A stretch of 64,000 bases of DNA from UBA1926 sp036732005 (GTDB lineage Bacteria; Planctomycetota; Phycisphaerae; Phycisphaerales; UBA1924), in the NCBI GenBank assembly GCA_036732005.1, contig DAINDF010000012.1, forward strand, positions 23,296 to 87,295. The letters run 5' to 3'. Positions within the stretch are counted from its first letter, which is position 1. The number at the start of each line of letters is the position of its first letter. The position numbers and the translations under genes were made by a program. The notes under the pieces are model-generated. The model made no database searches, had not been told where the DNA came from, and saw only the letters and a program-made list of their open reading frames with translations. Below, in pieces: positions 38,028 through 48,617 of this stretch.

Positions 38028-38063
38028 GGGTCTTCGTGAGCGTTTGTGCGCTCAGGAAGGACC
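38028..38063 (+). promoter_or_regulatory. Candidate RNA thermometer enclosing the clpB Shine-Dalgarno
   Basis: TGAGCG (38037-38042) pairs with CGCTCA (38049-38054) around loop TTTGTG. Moving outward come a G-G mismatch (36/55), then TCTTC (38031-38035) with GAAGG (38056-38060), including one U-G pair, a G-A mismatch and two further G-C pairs. All of AGGAAGG, seven bases before the ATG, lies in the stem. G-G mismatches opposite the ribosome site are a feature of ROSE-type thermometers. Confidence 0.55.
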
Positions 38064-38066
38064 CCC

Positions 38067-40781
<2,715 letters not shown>

Positions 40782-40793
40782 GCTGACGCCGGG

Positions 40794-41345
40794 TCATTCG
40801 TTCGTCTGCACCCACACATACCCCCGGATCTGGCCCGGGCTGAAGCCGCGGGCCTCGTCGTCCGGGTAGTGCGCGTCCAACGCCGCGCGGATCGGCTCGG
40901 GGATCTGCTCGGGCTGCCCGTGGCAGAGGACGCAGCGGTCTTGCAGGCGGATCGGCAGCAGGGCCCGCACGCCCCCCTCGGGGGTGGTGAGGAAGACCTC
41001 CTGCTCGGGCCGCTGCGCCAGCAGCGACTCGGCCCAGGCCGGGGCGGTGTTGCCCGGGTTGCGCAGGCGGTGGCTGGTGCGTCCCATGCGCACGCCGTGC
41101 TCGGCGGCGATCCGCTCGGTCAGGGGGATCGCCTCCTCGGCGCAGACGGCGATGCCGGCCTCGGGGCCCTGCGTCAGGGCCGCGGCCAGGCGGGCCCCGA
41201 GCGACTCGACCAGGGCGTCCCGGGCGGCCAGGAGGCGGGCCTTGTCCGCGGGCGTGGGCTCCGGGGCGGCGGTGTGGGCGGGGTGTTCGCCGCCGCAGCC
41301 GGCGAGCAGCAGGGGGGTCAACCAGAGCGGGCGTGGTCGTGGCAT
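40794..41345 (-). CDS. DUF3365-type lipoprotein with a single haem c motif
   Basis: A 183-residue predicted periplasmic lipoprotein. The signal ends in the lipobox LLLAGC, and the mature part carries one CxxCH motif (CVLCHGQPEQIP) that could bind haem c covalently. The Tll0287/DUF3365-like pattern (IAVCAEEAIPLTERIAAEHG and MGRTSHRLRNPGN) is evident. Relatives are haem sensors or electron carriers. Start at 41345 is supported by GAGGAA seven bases upstream. Confidence 0.85.
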   Translation of the reverse strand: MPRPRPLWLTPLLLAGCGGEHPAHTAAPEPTPADKARLLAARDALVESLGARLAAALTQGPEAGIAVCAEEAIPLTERIAAEHGVRMGRTSHRLRNPGNTAPAWAESLLAQRPEQEVFLTTPEGGVRALLPIRLQDRCVLCHGQPEQIPEPIRAALDAHYPDDEARGFSPGQIRGYVWVQTNE

Positions 41346-41570
41346 GGGGTGTTCCTCGTCGGGGCGTTGCATCCTTGGCGGGCCCGGCGCGGGTCCGGAG
41401 GGGGCGGGCGGACGAATCTCGGGAAGTCGCCTCAACTCGCGGAACCGGGCCGGAGAGGGTCCGTATCGCATGGGGTGAAGAGAAGGCCGAGCCCCGTTCG
41501 GGTCACTCGGCGTTGAAGTGCAACAGGCCGGTCATGTGTTCTCGGGCCGGTCGGTCGCGTGGTCCGACTC

Positions 41571-41978
41571 CGGGTGGGTAGGACACCCGTTGGGACCTGT
41601 GTTCGGGGGGCGGTTCGCCCCGCGTCGGCGGAGCCGGCGGGTTTGCTCATGTCCCGTTCTGGGACGAATCTGGTGCGGTCTGCGGGAGAGTGCGGGTTGG
41701 AACGCCGCGATCAGCCGTGCGATCGGGGCGTTCACGGGAACGCGGTCGTCTCTCTGCCGATGCGTGGCATCGTGGAGAGGTCGGGTTCAGGGGCACACAG
41801 CCCGGGCCCGGCGAACGACCCGCTCCACGCGGGCGAGCGACGGGTTGCCCGAAAGGGCGGCCCCGAGATTCCTCCGGCTCGGTGTTCCGCCGAGGATGGG
41901 AGGGGAGAGCTCCGTCACGCGTCCGTCCGAGCGTGACGGCGGCAGGCCGTGTGTGTTCTCCGCGACGGCCTGCCTTTT
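41571..41978 (+). ncRNA. Candidate structured non-coding RNA
   Basis: Consecutive hairpins include GGGGCG-GTT-CGCCCC (41607-41621), GTCCC/GGGAC (41651-41665), CTCTC..GATGC/GCATC..GAGAG (41750-41779), GCCC-GAAA-GGGC nested inside CGGG/CCCG (41841-41865), and CCGTCACGC/GCGTGACGG (41912-41939). A strong terminator ends the series. The 5' end is unknown; the start coordinate marks the first clear hairpin. I could not match it to RNase P RNA, tmRNA, SRP RNA or 6S RNA. Confidence 0.5.
41941..41978 (+). terminator. Intrinsic terminator of the candidate ncRNA
   Basis: GGCAGGCCGT (41941-41950) pairs perfectly with ACGGCCTGCC (41965-41974), followed by TTTT. Confidence 0.85.
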
Positions 41979-42083
41979 CTGCCCCGCGGGTCGGGGGGCG
42001 CTTGACCCTGACGCCGTGTTGTGCGGCGCGGCGTCGGTCGCGCCCCCGACCGGGGGCATTCCGGTCCCTTCTTTCCCCACGCC

Positions 42084-42123
42084 GGCCGGGCGACTCTGAA
42101 AAGAGTGAGCCCGGCCTTTTTTT
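42084..42123 (+). terminator. Strong intrinsic terminator 23 bases before a start codon
   Basis: GGCCGGGC (42084-42091) pairs with GCCCGGCC (42109-42116). An inner ACTCT/AGAGT stem is capped by a GAAA loop, and seven T follow. Transcripts from upstream should stop here, just before the PLP enzyme gene. Confidence 0.9.
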
Positions 42124-42134
42124 CTCTCGACGCG

Positions 42135-42140
42135 TACGCT
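42135..42140 (+). promoter_or_regulatory. Candidate -10 box for leaderless transcription
   Basis: TACGCT lies exactly six bases before the ATG at 42147. With a terminator ending at 42123 and no Shine-Dalgarno, a leaderless start is the simplest reading. Confidence 0.45.
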
Positions 42141-42146
42141 GCAGGC

Positions 42147-43046
42147 ATGCAGACCGTCTTCCTCAACGGGTCGTTCCTCGGGCGCGACGAGGCCCGGATC
42201 GCCGCCTTCGACGCGGGCTTTCAGCACGGCGTGGGCCTGTTTGAAACGCTGCTGGGGGTGAGGCTCGACGGGGTCCCCGAGGTCATCGGGCTGGAGGCCC
42301 ACGCGGAGCGGCTCGCCGAGTCCGCCCGCGCGCTGCGGCTGAGCGAGCGGCTGCACGCCGACGGGCTGGCCCGCGCGGTCCTCGAGACCTTCGAGCGAAG
42401 CGGCCTGTCCCGGGCGAGGCTCCGCCTCACGGTGACGGGGGGTGACCTCAACCTGCTCGAATCACGCGGCGAATCGAACCACAGGCCGACGGTGCTCTGC
42501 GTCGCCCAACCCGCGACGGAGTATCCCCCGGCGATGTTCGAGCGCGGCGTGCTCGCGACGATCGCGGATGCGCGGGCCAACCCGTTCGACCCGACGGCGG
42601 GGCACAAGACGCTGAACTACTGGTGGCGTCTGCGCGAGTTGCAGCAGGCCGCGGCGAAGGGGGCCGGCGAGTCGATCGTGCTGCAGGTCTCCAACCATGT
42701 CGCGGGCGGGTGCGTGAGCAATGTGGCGGCGGTGCACGGGGAGGTGCTGCTGACGCCGATCGCGCGCGGGGAAGAGAGAAGTGGGGGGATCCCCAGCCCC
42801 GTGCTCCCGGGCGTGGCCCGTTCGATGGTGCTGGGCTGGGCGGAGTCCTGGGGGCTCCGCGTGAGCCGGCAGATGATGACGGTGGACGACCTGCTCGACG
42901 CCGACGAGTTGTTCCTGACCAACTCGTCGTGGGGCGTGCTGCCCGTCACGCGGGTCGAGGGCGCGACGATCGGGAGCGGCTCCCCGGGCCCGACGACCCG
43001 GCGTCTGATCGAGGCGTGGCGCGGGCTCACGGGTCTCGACGGATGA
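42147..43046 (+). CDS. PLP fold-type IV aminotransferase / aminodeoxychorismate lyase-like
   Basis: A 299-residue enzyme of the branched-chain aminotransferase / D-amino acid transaminase / aminodeoxychorismate lyase family. The opening MQTVFLNGSFLGRDEARIAA, then FDAGFQHGVGLFETL, is typical. The PLP lysine is in GHKTLNYW, and VAGGCVSNVAAVHG corresponds to the cofactor-binding turn. Substrate and pathway (folate, branched-chain or D-amino acids) cannot be settled from sequence alone. It converges with the small membrane protein gene and overlaps it by 20 bases. Confidence 0.9.
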   Translation: MQTVFLNGSFLGRDEARIAAFDAGFQHGVGLFETLLGVRLDGVPEVIGLEAHAERLAESARALRLSERLHADGLARAVLETFERSGLSRARLRLTVTGGDLNLLESRGESNHRPTVLCVAQPATEYPPAMFERGVLATIADARANPFDPTAGHKTLNYWWRLRELQQAAAKGAGESIVLQVSNHVAGGCVSNVAAVHGEVLLTPIARGEERSGGIPSPVLPGVARSMVLGWAESWGLRVSRQMMTVDDLLDADELFLTNSSWGVLPVTRVEGATIGSGSPGPTTRRLIEAWRGLTGLDG

Positions 43047-43329
43047 CGCGGACATTCCGCCGCCCGGATTCCGTCCCGCGGCGCTGGCGCCACCGGGCGA
43101 CCCGCCGTTGCAGGGCCACCCAGAGCGACAGGGCGAGGAAGACCAGCACCCCCAGCACGACCGCCGGGATCACCAGGAGCAGCGCGACCAGCGCCAGCGC
43201 CGCCACGAACACGGTCGCCGCGACGCGGGAGACCCACCCGGGCTGGTTGGTGGCCCACGCGACAACACGCCGAGACCGGCCCGGCGTGCTGGCGAAGAAC
43301 TGGGTGAATGGGTCGCTCGGCCCGGGCAC
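43027..43329 (-). CDS. Small membrane protein
   Basis: A 100-residue protein with one long hydrophobic stretch that may fold as two helices (VAATVFVAALALVALLLVIP, continuing AVVLGVLVFLALSLWVAL). An Arg-rich C-terminus follows. The start is GTG; GAGGT precedes it closely, and TATCGT lies five bases upstream. It follows the PAP-CTERM-like gene by 27 bases on the same strand and may share its transcript. The function is unknown. Confidence 0.68.
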   Translation of the reverse strand: MPGPSDPFTQFFASTPGRSRRVVAWATNQPGWVSRVAATVFVAALALVALLLVIPAVVLGVLVFLALSLWVALQRRVARWRQRRGTESGRRNVRVIRRDP

Positions 43330-43356
43330 ACCTCACGATAGCGCCCGCGGCGGGCC

Positions 43357-44016
43357 TCAAGCCCGGCGGCGCCGGCCGAGCACCGGGAAGGCGAGCGCGA
43401 TCAACGCCGCCGCGGCGGGCGCGGGGATCGATTCGCCCATGAAATCCTGGTGCTCCCCGCTCTTGTAGGCGATGTAGCCCAGGTCGTCGTTGCGGGCGAG
43501 CGTCAGATCGCTCAGCATCTGCGTTGCCTTGGTGAACACCGACGCGCTGCCGCTGGCGCGGAACTCGCCCGTGGTGAAGTCGTACCAGTTGCTCTGCACG
43601 CCGGCGGAGAAGTCCTTGATGATCTCCCACACCGCGATCTGGAACGCGGCCGCGTCGTCCTGGCTCGCCCCGGTCGTCCAGAGCGAGGCGCCGAAATTGT
43701 CGGCCAGCTCCGCGATCGCGGCGGCCTTGTCCCGGAAGGTCTCCCGGTGGTCGAGCGCCTTCCAGACCCGGGCACGCTCGAAGTTCGCCACGCCCGTCTG
43801 CGCTTCCTGGTCGGGGTCGATGCAGTAGGTCATCAGCAGCACCCCGTCCACGCGGTGCTTGATGCTCCCGGCGAACACCGTGCCGGCGTACTCCTCGCCG
43901 ACCTCGATGTAGACATTGCGGCCGCGCCCGACGCCCTCGAAGTCGAGGGTGACGGGCCCGGCGAACGCGCCCCCGGCGGCGGCGATCAGAGCGGTGCAGG
44001 CGATGGCGGTCTTCAT
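43357..44016 (-). CDS. Secreted thioester-domain-like protein with PEP-CTERM-like tail
   Basis: A 219-residue exported protein: signal peptide MKTAIACTALIAAAGGAFAG, then a domain with YCIDPDQE and AAAFQIAVWEIIKDF, features shared with thioester-containing PEP-CTERM proteins. The C-terminus IPAPAAAALIALAFPVLGRR, ending RRA, has a PAP motif, a hydrophobic helix and an Arg cluster, the tripartite sorting signal of PEP-CTERM type. It is expected to be processed by an exosortase-like enzyme, which is not in this window. Confidence 0.85.
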   Translation of the reverse strand: MKTAIACTALIAAAGGAFAGPVTLDFEGVGRGRNVYIEVGEEYAGTVFAGSIKHRVDGVLLMTYCIDPDQEAQTGVANFERARVWKALDHRETFRDKAAAIAELADNFGASLWTTGASQDDAAAFQIAVWEIIKDFSAGVQSNWYDFTTGEFRASGSASVFTKATQMLSDLTLARNDDLGYIAYKSGEHQDFMGESIPAPAAAALIALAFPVLGRRRRA

Positions 44017-44315
44017 GGGCGGTGCCTCCTGAGAGATGGATCCCGAGCGAACCGCCCAAGCGTGCGATTCAGGGGCGCGAACGCCAAGGCACCGATCGCG
44101 CCCCGTTGCGCCGGGGTCGGTCTGGAGGGGCTGGGCCGGCTGGCCGGGCCGGATCCGACGAGCGCCGGGGTATCCGGACCCGCTCCGCCCTCGCGGGCGG
44201 GTGTCGCTGGGGGCGCGCGGCGCCGGTGTGGCCCAAGTCCATGGCTCGCAGTGGGTTGCGAATGTGGAAAGGCGCGGGTCGATTCGACCGGGGTCGCCAC
44301 TACACTCAGAGGTTG

Positions 44316-47300
44316 ATGCCTCCCGAGCTACCAGATCATGCAGCCGCGGCCCCCGATTCCGAGACGCCCTTCGTCCATCTCCACCTCCACTCCGAGTACT
44401 CGCTCCTGGACGGCGGCAACCGCCTCGACAAGCTGATCCGGCGGGTCAAGGAACTGGGCATGGGGGCCGTGGCGGTGACCGACCACGGGAACATGCACGC
44501 GGCGGTCTCGTTCTCCAAGCAGGCCCGGGCGGCGGGCATCAAGCCGATCCTGGGGGTCGAGGCGTATGTCGCCCCGGGGGACCGGCGCGACCGGACCTAC
44601 ACCGGGGTGGCGGACGGCGGGTACCACCTGGTGCTCCTGGCGGAGAACAATCGGGGCTGGTCGAACCTGCTGTACCTCTGCTCCGAGGCGTACCTCACGG
44701 GGTTCTACTTCAAGCCCCGCATGGACCGCGAGATCCTCGAGGCGCACGCCGAGGGGCTGATCGCGATCAACGGGCACCTCGGCTCCGAGCTCGCGTTCCA
44801 CCTGGTGCGCTACGAGGAGACCAGGGACAGAGCGCACTGGAAGCGGGCGGTGGAGGTGTGCGAGTGGCACCGGCGCGTGTTCGCGCCGACCGGGGCGGGC
44901 CCGCGGTTCTTCGTCGAGCTCCAGCACCATGTGACCGAGCAGATCGCGATCAACCCCCACCTGATCAGGCTCGCGCGGGAGATGGACCTCCCCCTGGTGT
45001 GCGACAACGACAGCCACTTCCTCCTCGAGCAGGACCACGACGCGCACGACACGCTGATCTGCATCTCCACCGGCAAGGTCAAGAACGATCCCGACCGCAT
45101 GCGGTACACCCCCGAGCTCTATGTCAAGAGCCCGGCCCAGATGTGGGAGATCTTCGGGGGCGAGCGGTACAACAACGCCGAGTTCGGCGAGGCGGGGCGC
45201 GAGGCGCTGCGCAACACGAAGGCGATCGCCGACCGCTGCGAGGTCGAGCTGCCGATCGGGGCGAATCACGCGCCGGTGGTGGTGGTCAAGGCCCCGCCCA
45301 AGTCGAAGCTCCCCTCGCACGGCGACGCCAGATACGCCGGCGACCTGACGGCCTGGTTCAAGGACTTCTGCGACCGCTTCACGCTCGAGCCCGCCAACGA
45401 CCCGGGCATGGACCAGGCGGGGCTCAAGAAGGACTGCGACAAGGCGCTCCGCCTGCTCAGCGAGGCGGGGATGGTCTGGCGCTACGGGCCGGGGATCCTC
45501 GACCACCGGCACACGCTGATCGAGGGAGAGGCGGAGGCACAACCCGGGCGTGACGCCTGCGCCACGGACGAGGCGAAGGACGCGTTCGACAAGTGGGCCC
45601 GCCTCAACCGCGAGTTGAAGATCCTCGCGGACAAACTCATCAGCGCCTACTTCCTGATCGTCTGGGACTTCGTCAACTGGGGCCGGCAGCGCGGCATCCC
45701 GGCGAACGCGAGGGGCTCGGGCGTCGGCACGATGGTGGGCTATGTGCTGGGCCTGTCGAACGCGTGCCCGGTCGAGTACGGGCTGCTGTTCGAGCGTTTC
45801 ACCGACCCGGACCGGGCGGAATACCCCGATATCGATATCGACCTCTGCCAGGACGGGCGGGGCGCGGTCATCGACTATGTCCGCGCCAAGTACGGGCATG
45901 TCGCGCAGATCATCACCTTCGGGACGCTCAAGGCCCGGGCCGCGATCCGCGATGTCTGCCGCGTGCACGAGATCCCGCTCGCCGAGGCGGACAAGCTCGC
46001 CAAGCTCGTCCCGGAAGAGCTGAAGATCACGATCGACAAGGCCCTCGAGGCCGAGCCTGATCTCAAGAAATGGCACGACACGGACGACCGCGTCAAGCGC
46101 GTGCTCGACACGGCGCGCGTGCTCGAGGGCCAGGCCCGGCACGCCTCCGTCCACGCCGCCGGCGTGATCGTCGCCACCCGCCCCCTGCACGAGATCGTCC
46201 CGCTCTACAAGCAGTCGGGCTCGGAGGATGTCATCACGCAGTGGGACGGCCCGACCTGCGAGGAGATGGGCCTCCTGAAGATGGACTTCCTGGGCCTGCG
46301 CACGCTCAGCGTGATCGAGCGGGCCAAGTCGATCATCCGGCAGACGCTCCCGGAAGAGGCGATCTGGGCGGCGGTGGGGCGCGCGAGAGAGGGCCGGAGT
46401 ACAGGTGACCAGAGCGCCAGTTCAGAATGCCCCGCCACCGCGGCGACGGATCTTCGATCCGCCCCTCTGCTATCTGGCCCTCTGCTATCTGGCCCTCTGC
46501 CATCTGGCCCTCAGTCCCCCCTCACCCACCCCCTCGACCTCGACCGCCTCACCTACGACGACCCGCGCGTGTTCGCCCTCTTCCAGCGGGGCGACACGAC
46601 CGGCGTGTTCCAGTTCGAATCGGGCGGCATGCGCCGGCTCCTGCTCGACATGAAGCCCGACCGCCTCGAGGACCTCATCGCCGCCAACGCCCTCTTCCGC
46701 CCGGGCCCGATGGACCTGATCCCCGACTACAACCGCCGCAAGCACGGGCAGGACGCCGTCCCACGCGTCCACCCCATCGTCGACCGGTTCACCGGGCCGA
46801 CCTACGGCGTGATGGTCTACCAGGAACAGGTCATGCAGATCGTCCACGAGCTGGGCGGCATCCCGCTCCGCAGCGCCTACACCCTCATCAAGGCGATCAG
46901 CAAGAAGAAAGAGAAGGTCATCAACGCCAACCGCCCGACCTTCGTCGAGGGCGCGGCCAAGAAGGGCCTGGCGAAGAAGGACGCCGAGGACCTGTTCGAA
47001 CTGATCCTCAAGTTCGCGGGCTACGGCTTCAACAAGAGCCACTCCACGGGCTACGCGATCGTCGCCTACCAGACCGCCTACCTGAAGACCTACTTCCCGG
47101 CCCAGTACATGGCCGCGTTCCTCTCCTACGAGAGCCAGGCGCAGAAGGTCGCCGACTGGCTCCCCTACCTCGAGGACTGCAAGAAGACCGTGACGATCGA
47201 CCCCGTCTCCGGCGAGACGCTGCGGACCGGCATCGAGGTCCGCCCTCCCGATATCAACCTCTCGCAGTCGGAGTTCTCGGTGGTGTTCGAGCCCGGCGAG

Positions 47301-48359
47301 CCGCGCACCGCCGCCGGGGGGCACATCCGCTTCGGGCTCCGCGCGATCAAGGGGGCCGGCGCCCGCGCGATCGAGGCCATCATCAGAGAGCGGGATGAGA
47401 GCGGCGACGCAACGGAGCGGCAGGATGGCCCGCAGACCGGCCGGCGCGACAGTTCCCCGCACGCCGCCACCTCCCCCTTCGCCTCCCTCTTCGACTTTGC
47501 CGAGCGCGTCCCGGCGGGAACGGTCAACAAGGCGACGGTCGAGGCCCTGATCAAGGCCGGCGCGTTCGATTCGGTCCACGGGCGCTCGGCCCGGGCGTCG
47601 ATGGTCGCGACGATCGACAAGGCCGTCGCCGCCGGCCAGCGGGCCGCCCAGGACAAGGCCTCGGGCCAGAACCAGCTCTTCGGGTTCGGGGGCGAGGAGG
47701 CCGACTCCGCCCCGGCCGCCGAGACCCCGCTCGTCTCCGTGCCCGCGTGGAGCGAATCGGAGACCCTCCGGCAGGAGAAGGAGACGCTCGGGTTCTATGT
47801 CTCCAGCCACCCGCTCGAGGAATGGGCCGACTGGACCGGCGTCTTCAGCGACCTGCGCTGCGCCGAGTTGAAAGCCCAGCCGCAGGACAAGCGGGTCGTG
47901 CTCCCCGCGATGGTCCAGGCCGTGCGCACGATCGTGACCAAGTCCGGCCGCAGCGCCGGGCAGAAGATGGGCATCCTGACGCTCGAGGACACGAGCGGCA
48001 CCGCCGAGGCGGTGATGTTCGCCAATGTCTTCACCCAGTTCGGGCACCTCGTCGAGGAGGCCGACCGTCCGCTGTTTGTGCTGGGGAGAGTCGACCACAG
48101 CCGGGGCGACCCGCAGGTGATCGTCGACAAACTCGTGCCGATCGATGGGCAGCCCCTCGAAAAGGGCAGGCTGGTCATCGCGATGCGCGACCGCGTGCTC
48201 AACGGGTCGGCCCCGTCGGCCCTGCCGCGCGTCCGGGGCCTGCTGGAGACCTACGACCCCCGCGTCGGCGAGGCGAGCCGGCTTGAGGACGAGCAGGTGG
48301 GCCGCCCCGTGCCCTACGACCTCCTGATCGAGACCAGCGACGCGTTCGAGACCCTCTGA
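44316..48359 (+). CDS. dnaE: DNA polymerase III alpha subunit (DnaE)
   Basis: The 1347-residue replicative polymerase. The PHP domain has its metal motifs (HLHLHSEYSLLDGG, TDHGNMHAA). The catalytic palm aspartates lie in PDIDIDL (D505, D507). NARGSGVGTMVGYVLG, the helix-hairpin-helix region and the OB domain (VVLPAMVQAVRTIVTKSGR) follow. It exceeds the ~1160 residues of E. coli DnaE. Three low-complexity inserts fall near residues 403-420, 688-745 and 1022-1055. The start at 44316 has AGAGG close upstream and TACACT at 44301. Confidence 0.97.
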   Translation: MPPELPDHAAAAPDSETPFVHLHLHSEYSLLDGGNRLDKLIRRVKELGMGAVAVTDHGNMHAAVSFSKQARAAGIKPILGVEAYVAPGDRRDRTYTGVADGGYHLVLLAENNRGWSNLLYLCSEAYLTGFYFKPRMDREILEAHAEGLIAINGHLGSELAFHLVRYEETRDRAHWKRAVEVCEWHRRVFAPTGAGPRFFVELQHHVTEQIAINPHLIRLAREMDLPLVCDNDSHFLLEQDHDAHDTLICISTGKVKNDPDRMRYTPELYVKSPAQMWEIFGGERYNNAEFGEAGREALRNTKAIADRCEVELPIGANHAPVVVVKAPPKSKLPSHGDARYAGDLTAWFKDFCDRFTLEPANDPGMDQAGLKKDCDKALRLLSEAGMVWRYGPGILDHRHTLIEGEAEAQPGRDACATDEAKDAFDKWARLNRELKILADKLISAYFLIVWDFVNWGRQRGIPANARGSGVGTMVGYVLGLSNACPVEYGLLFERFTDPDRAEYPDIDIDLCQDGRGAVIDYVRAKYGHVAQIITFGTLKARAAIRDVCRVHEIPLAEADKLAKLVPEELKITIDKALEAEPDLKKWHDTDDRVKRVLDTARVLEGQARHASVHAAGVIVATRPLHEIVPLYKQSGSEDVITQWDGPTCEEMGLLKMDFLGLRTLSVIERAKSIIRQTLPEEAIWAAVGRAREGRSTGDQSASSECPATAATDLRSAPLLSGPLLSGPLPSGPQSPLTHPLDLDRLTYDDPRVFALFQRGDTTGVFQFESGGMRRLLLDMKPDRLEDLIAANALFRPGPMDLIPDYNRRKHGQDAVPRVHPIVDRFTGPTYGVMVYQEQVMQIVHELGGIPLRSAYTLIKAISKKKEKVINANRPTFVEGAAKKGLAKKDAEDLFELILKFAGYGFNKSHSTGYAIVAYQTAYLKTYFPAQYMAAFLSYESQAQKVADWLPYLEDCKKTVTIDPVSGETLRTGIEVRPPDINLSQSEFSVVFEPGEPRTAAGGHIRFGLRAIKGAGARAIEAIIRERDESGDATERQDGPQTGRRDSSPHAATSPFASLFDFAERVPAGTVNKATVEALIKAGAFDSVHGRSARASMVATIDKAVAAGQRAAQDKASGQNQLFGFGGEEADSAPAAETPLVSVPAWSESETLRQEKETLGFYVSSHPLEEWADWTGVFSDLRCAELKAQPQDKRVVLPAMVQAVRTIVTKSGRSAGQKMGILTLEDTSGTAEAVMFANVFTQFGHLVEEADRPLFVLGRVDHSRGDPQVIVDKLVPIDGQPLEKGRLVIAMRDRVLNGSAPSALPRVRGLLETYDPRVGEASRLEDEQVGRPVPYDLLIETSDAFETL
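46465..46509 (+). repeat. Three 15-base tandem repeats inside dnaE
   Basis: The unit CTCTGCTATCTGGCC occurs three times (the last with one change), encoding LLSGP-type repeats. It lies in the middle insert of DnaE. Being a multiple of three, copy-number change would keep the frame. Confidence 0.9.
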
Positions 48360-48617
48360 CCCGAGACCAAGACCCAAGTGAGGCTGGAGCCGGCGCTGGT
48401 CAGGGAATTGGCCGGAATTCTGGGAGCTCGTTCGACCCGTCTGTTAGGGGGAGTATCGGTGGAGGTGAACAAGGACGAGCGGCGGGGGTGGGGCAAGCGT
48501 TGAGGTATCAGCAATATCTGGGGGATCCGGCCCTAATGCTCCACAAGATCTGTGGTTTCAAAGAGGATTTGCACAGTTCTCTTGACTTTTAAAGCAAACA
48601 CTGATTTTCTTTGAATC
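48360..48617. other. AT-richer upstream region of the Fic gene
   Basis: The last ~100 bases before the Fic start are clearly AT-richer than the window, containing TTGACTTTTAAAGC at about 48582. No matching -10 at a good distance is obvious. The change in composition suggests the Fic gene and its promoter may have been acquired. Confidence 0.45.

Larger units (their letters stand above)
41346..42146. other. Gene-free stretch, 801 bp, highly structured
   Basis: None of the ORFs here look coding: their translations are Arg/Gly/Pro-rich without a family signal. The region holds a chain of hairpins and two strong intrinsic terminators on the plus strand, so it most likely encodes RNA (listed separately). 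Confidence 0.6.

Noticed and set aside
37918..38066. CIRCE or other HrcA operator before clpB
   Set aside because: No TTAGCACTC-like arm was found; the only strong inverted repeat is the ribosome-site hairpin.
41346..42123. RNase P RNA, tmRNA, SRP RNA or 6S RNA in the structured region
   Set aside because: The conserved RNase P core, the tmRNA ends and tag reading frame, and the SRP GGAAGG-AGCAG loop were not found on either strand.
41518..42244. Overlapping ORFs of 125-193 codons in the structured region
   Set aside because: All are Arg/Gly/Pro-rich, lack ribosome sites and cross the perfect hairpins and terminators; RNA is the better explanation.
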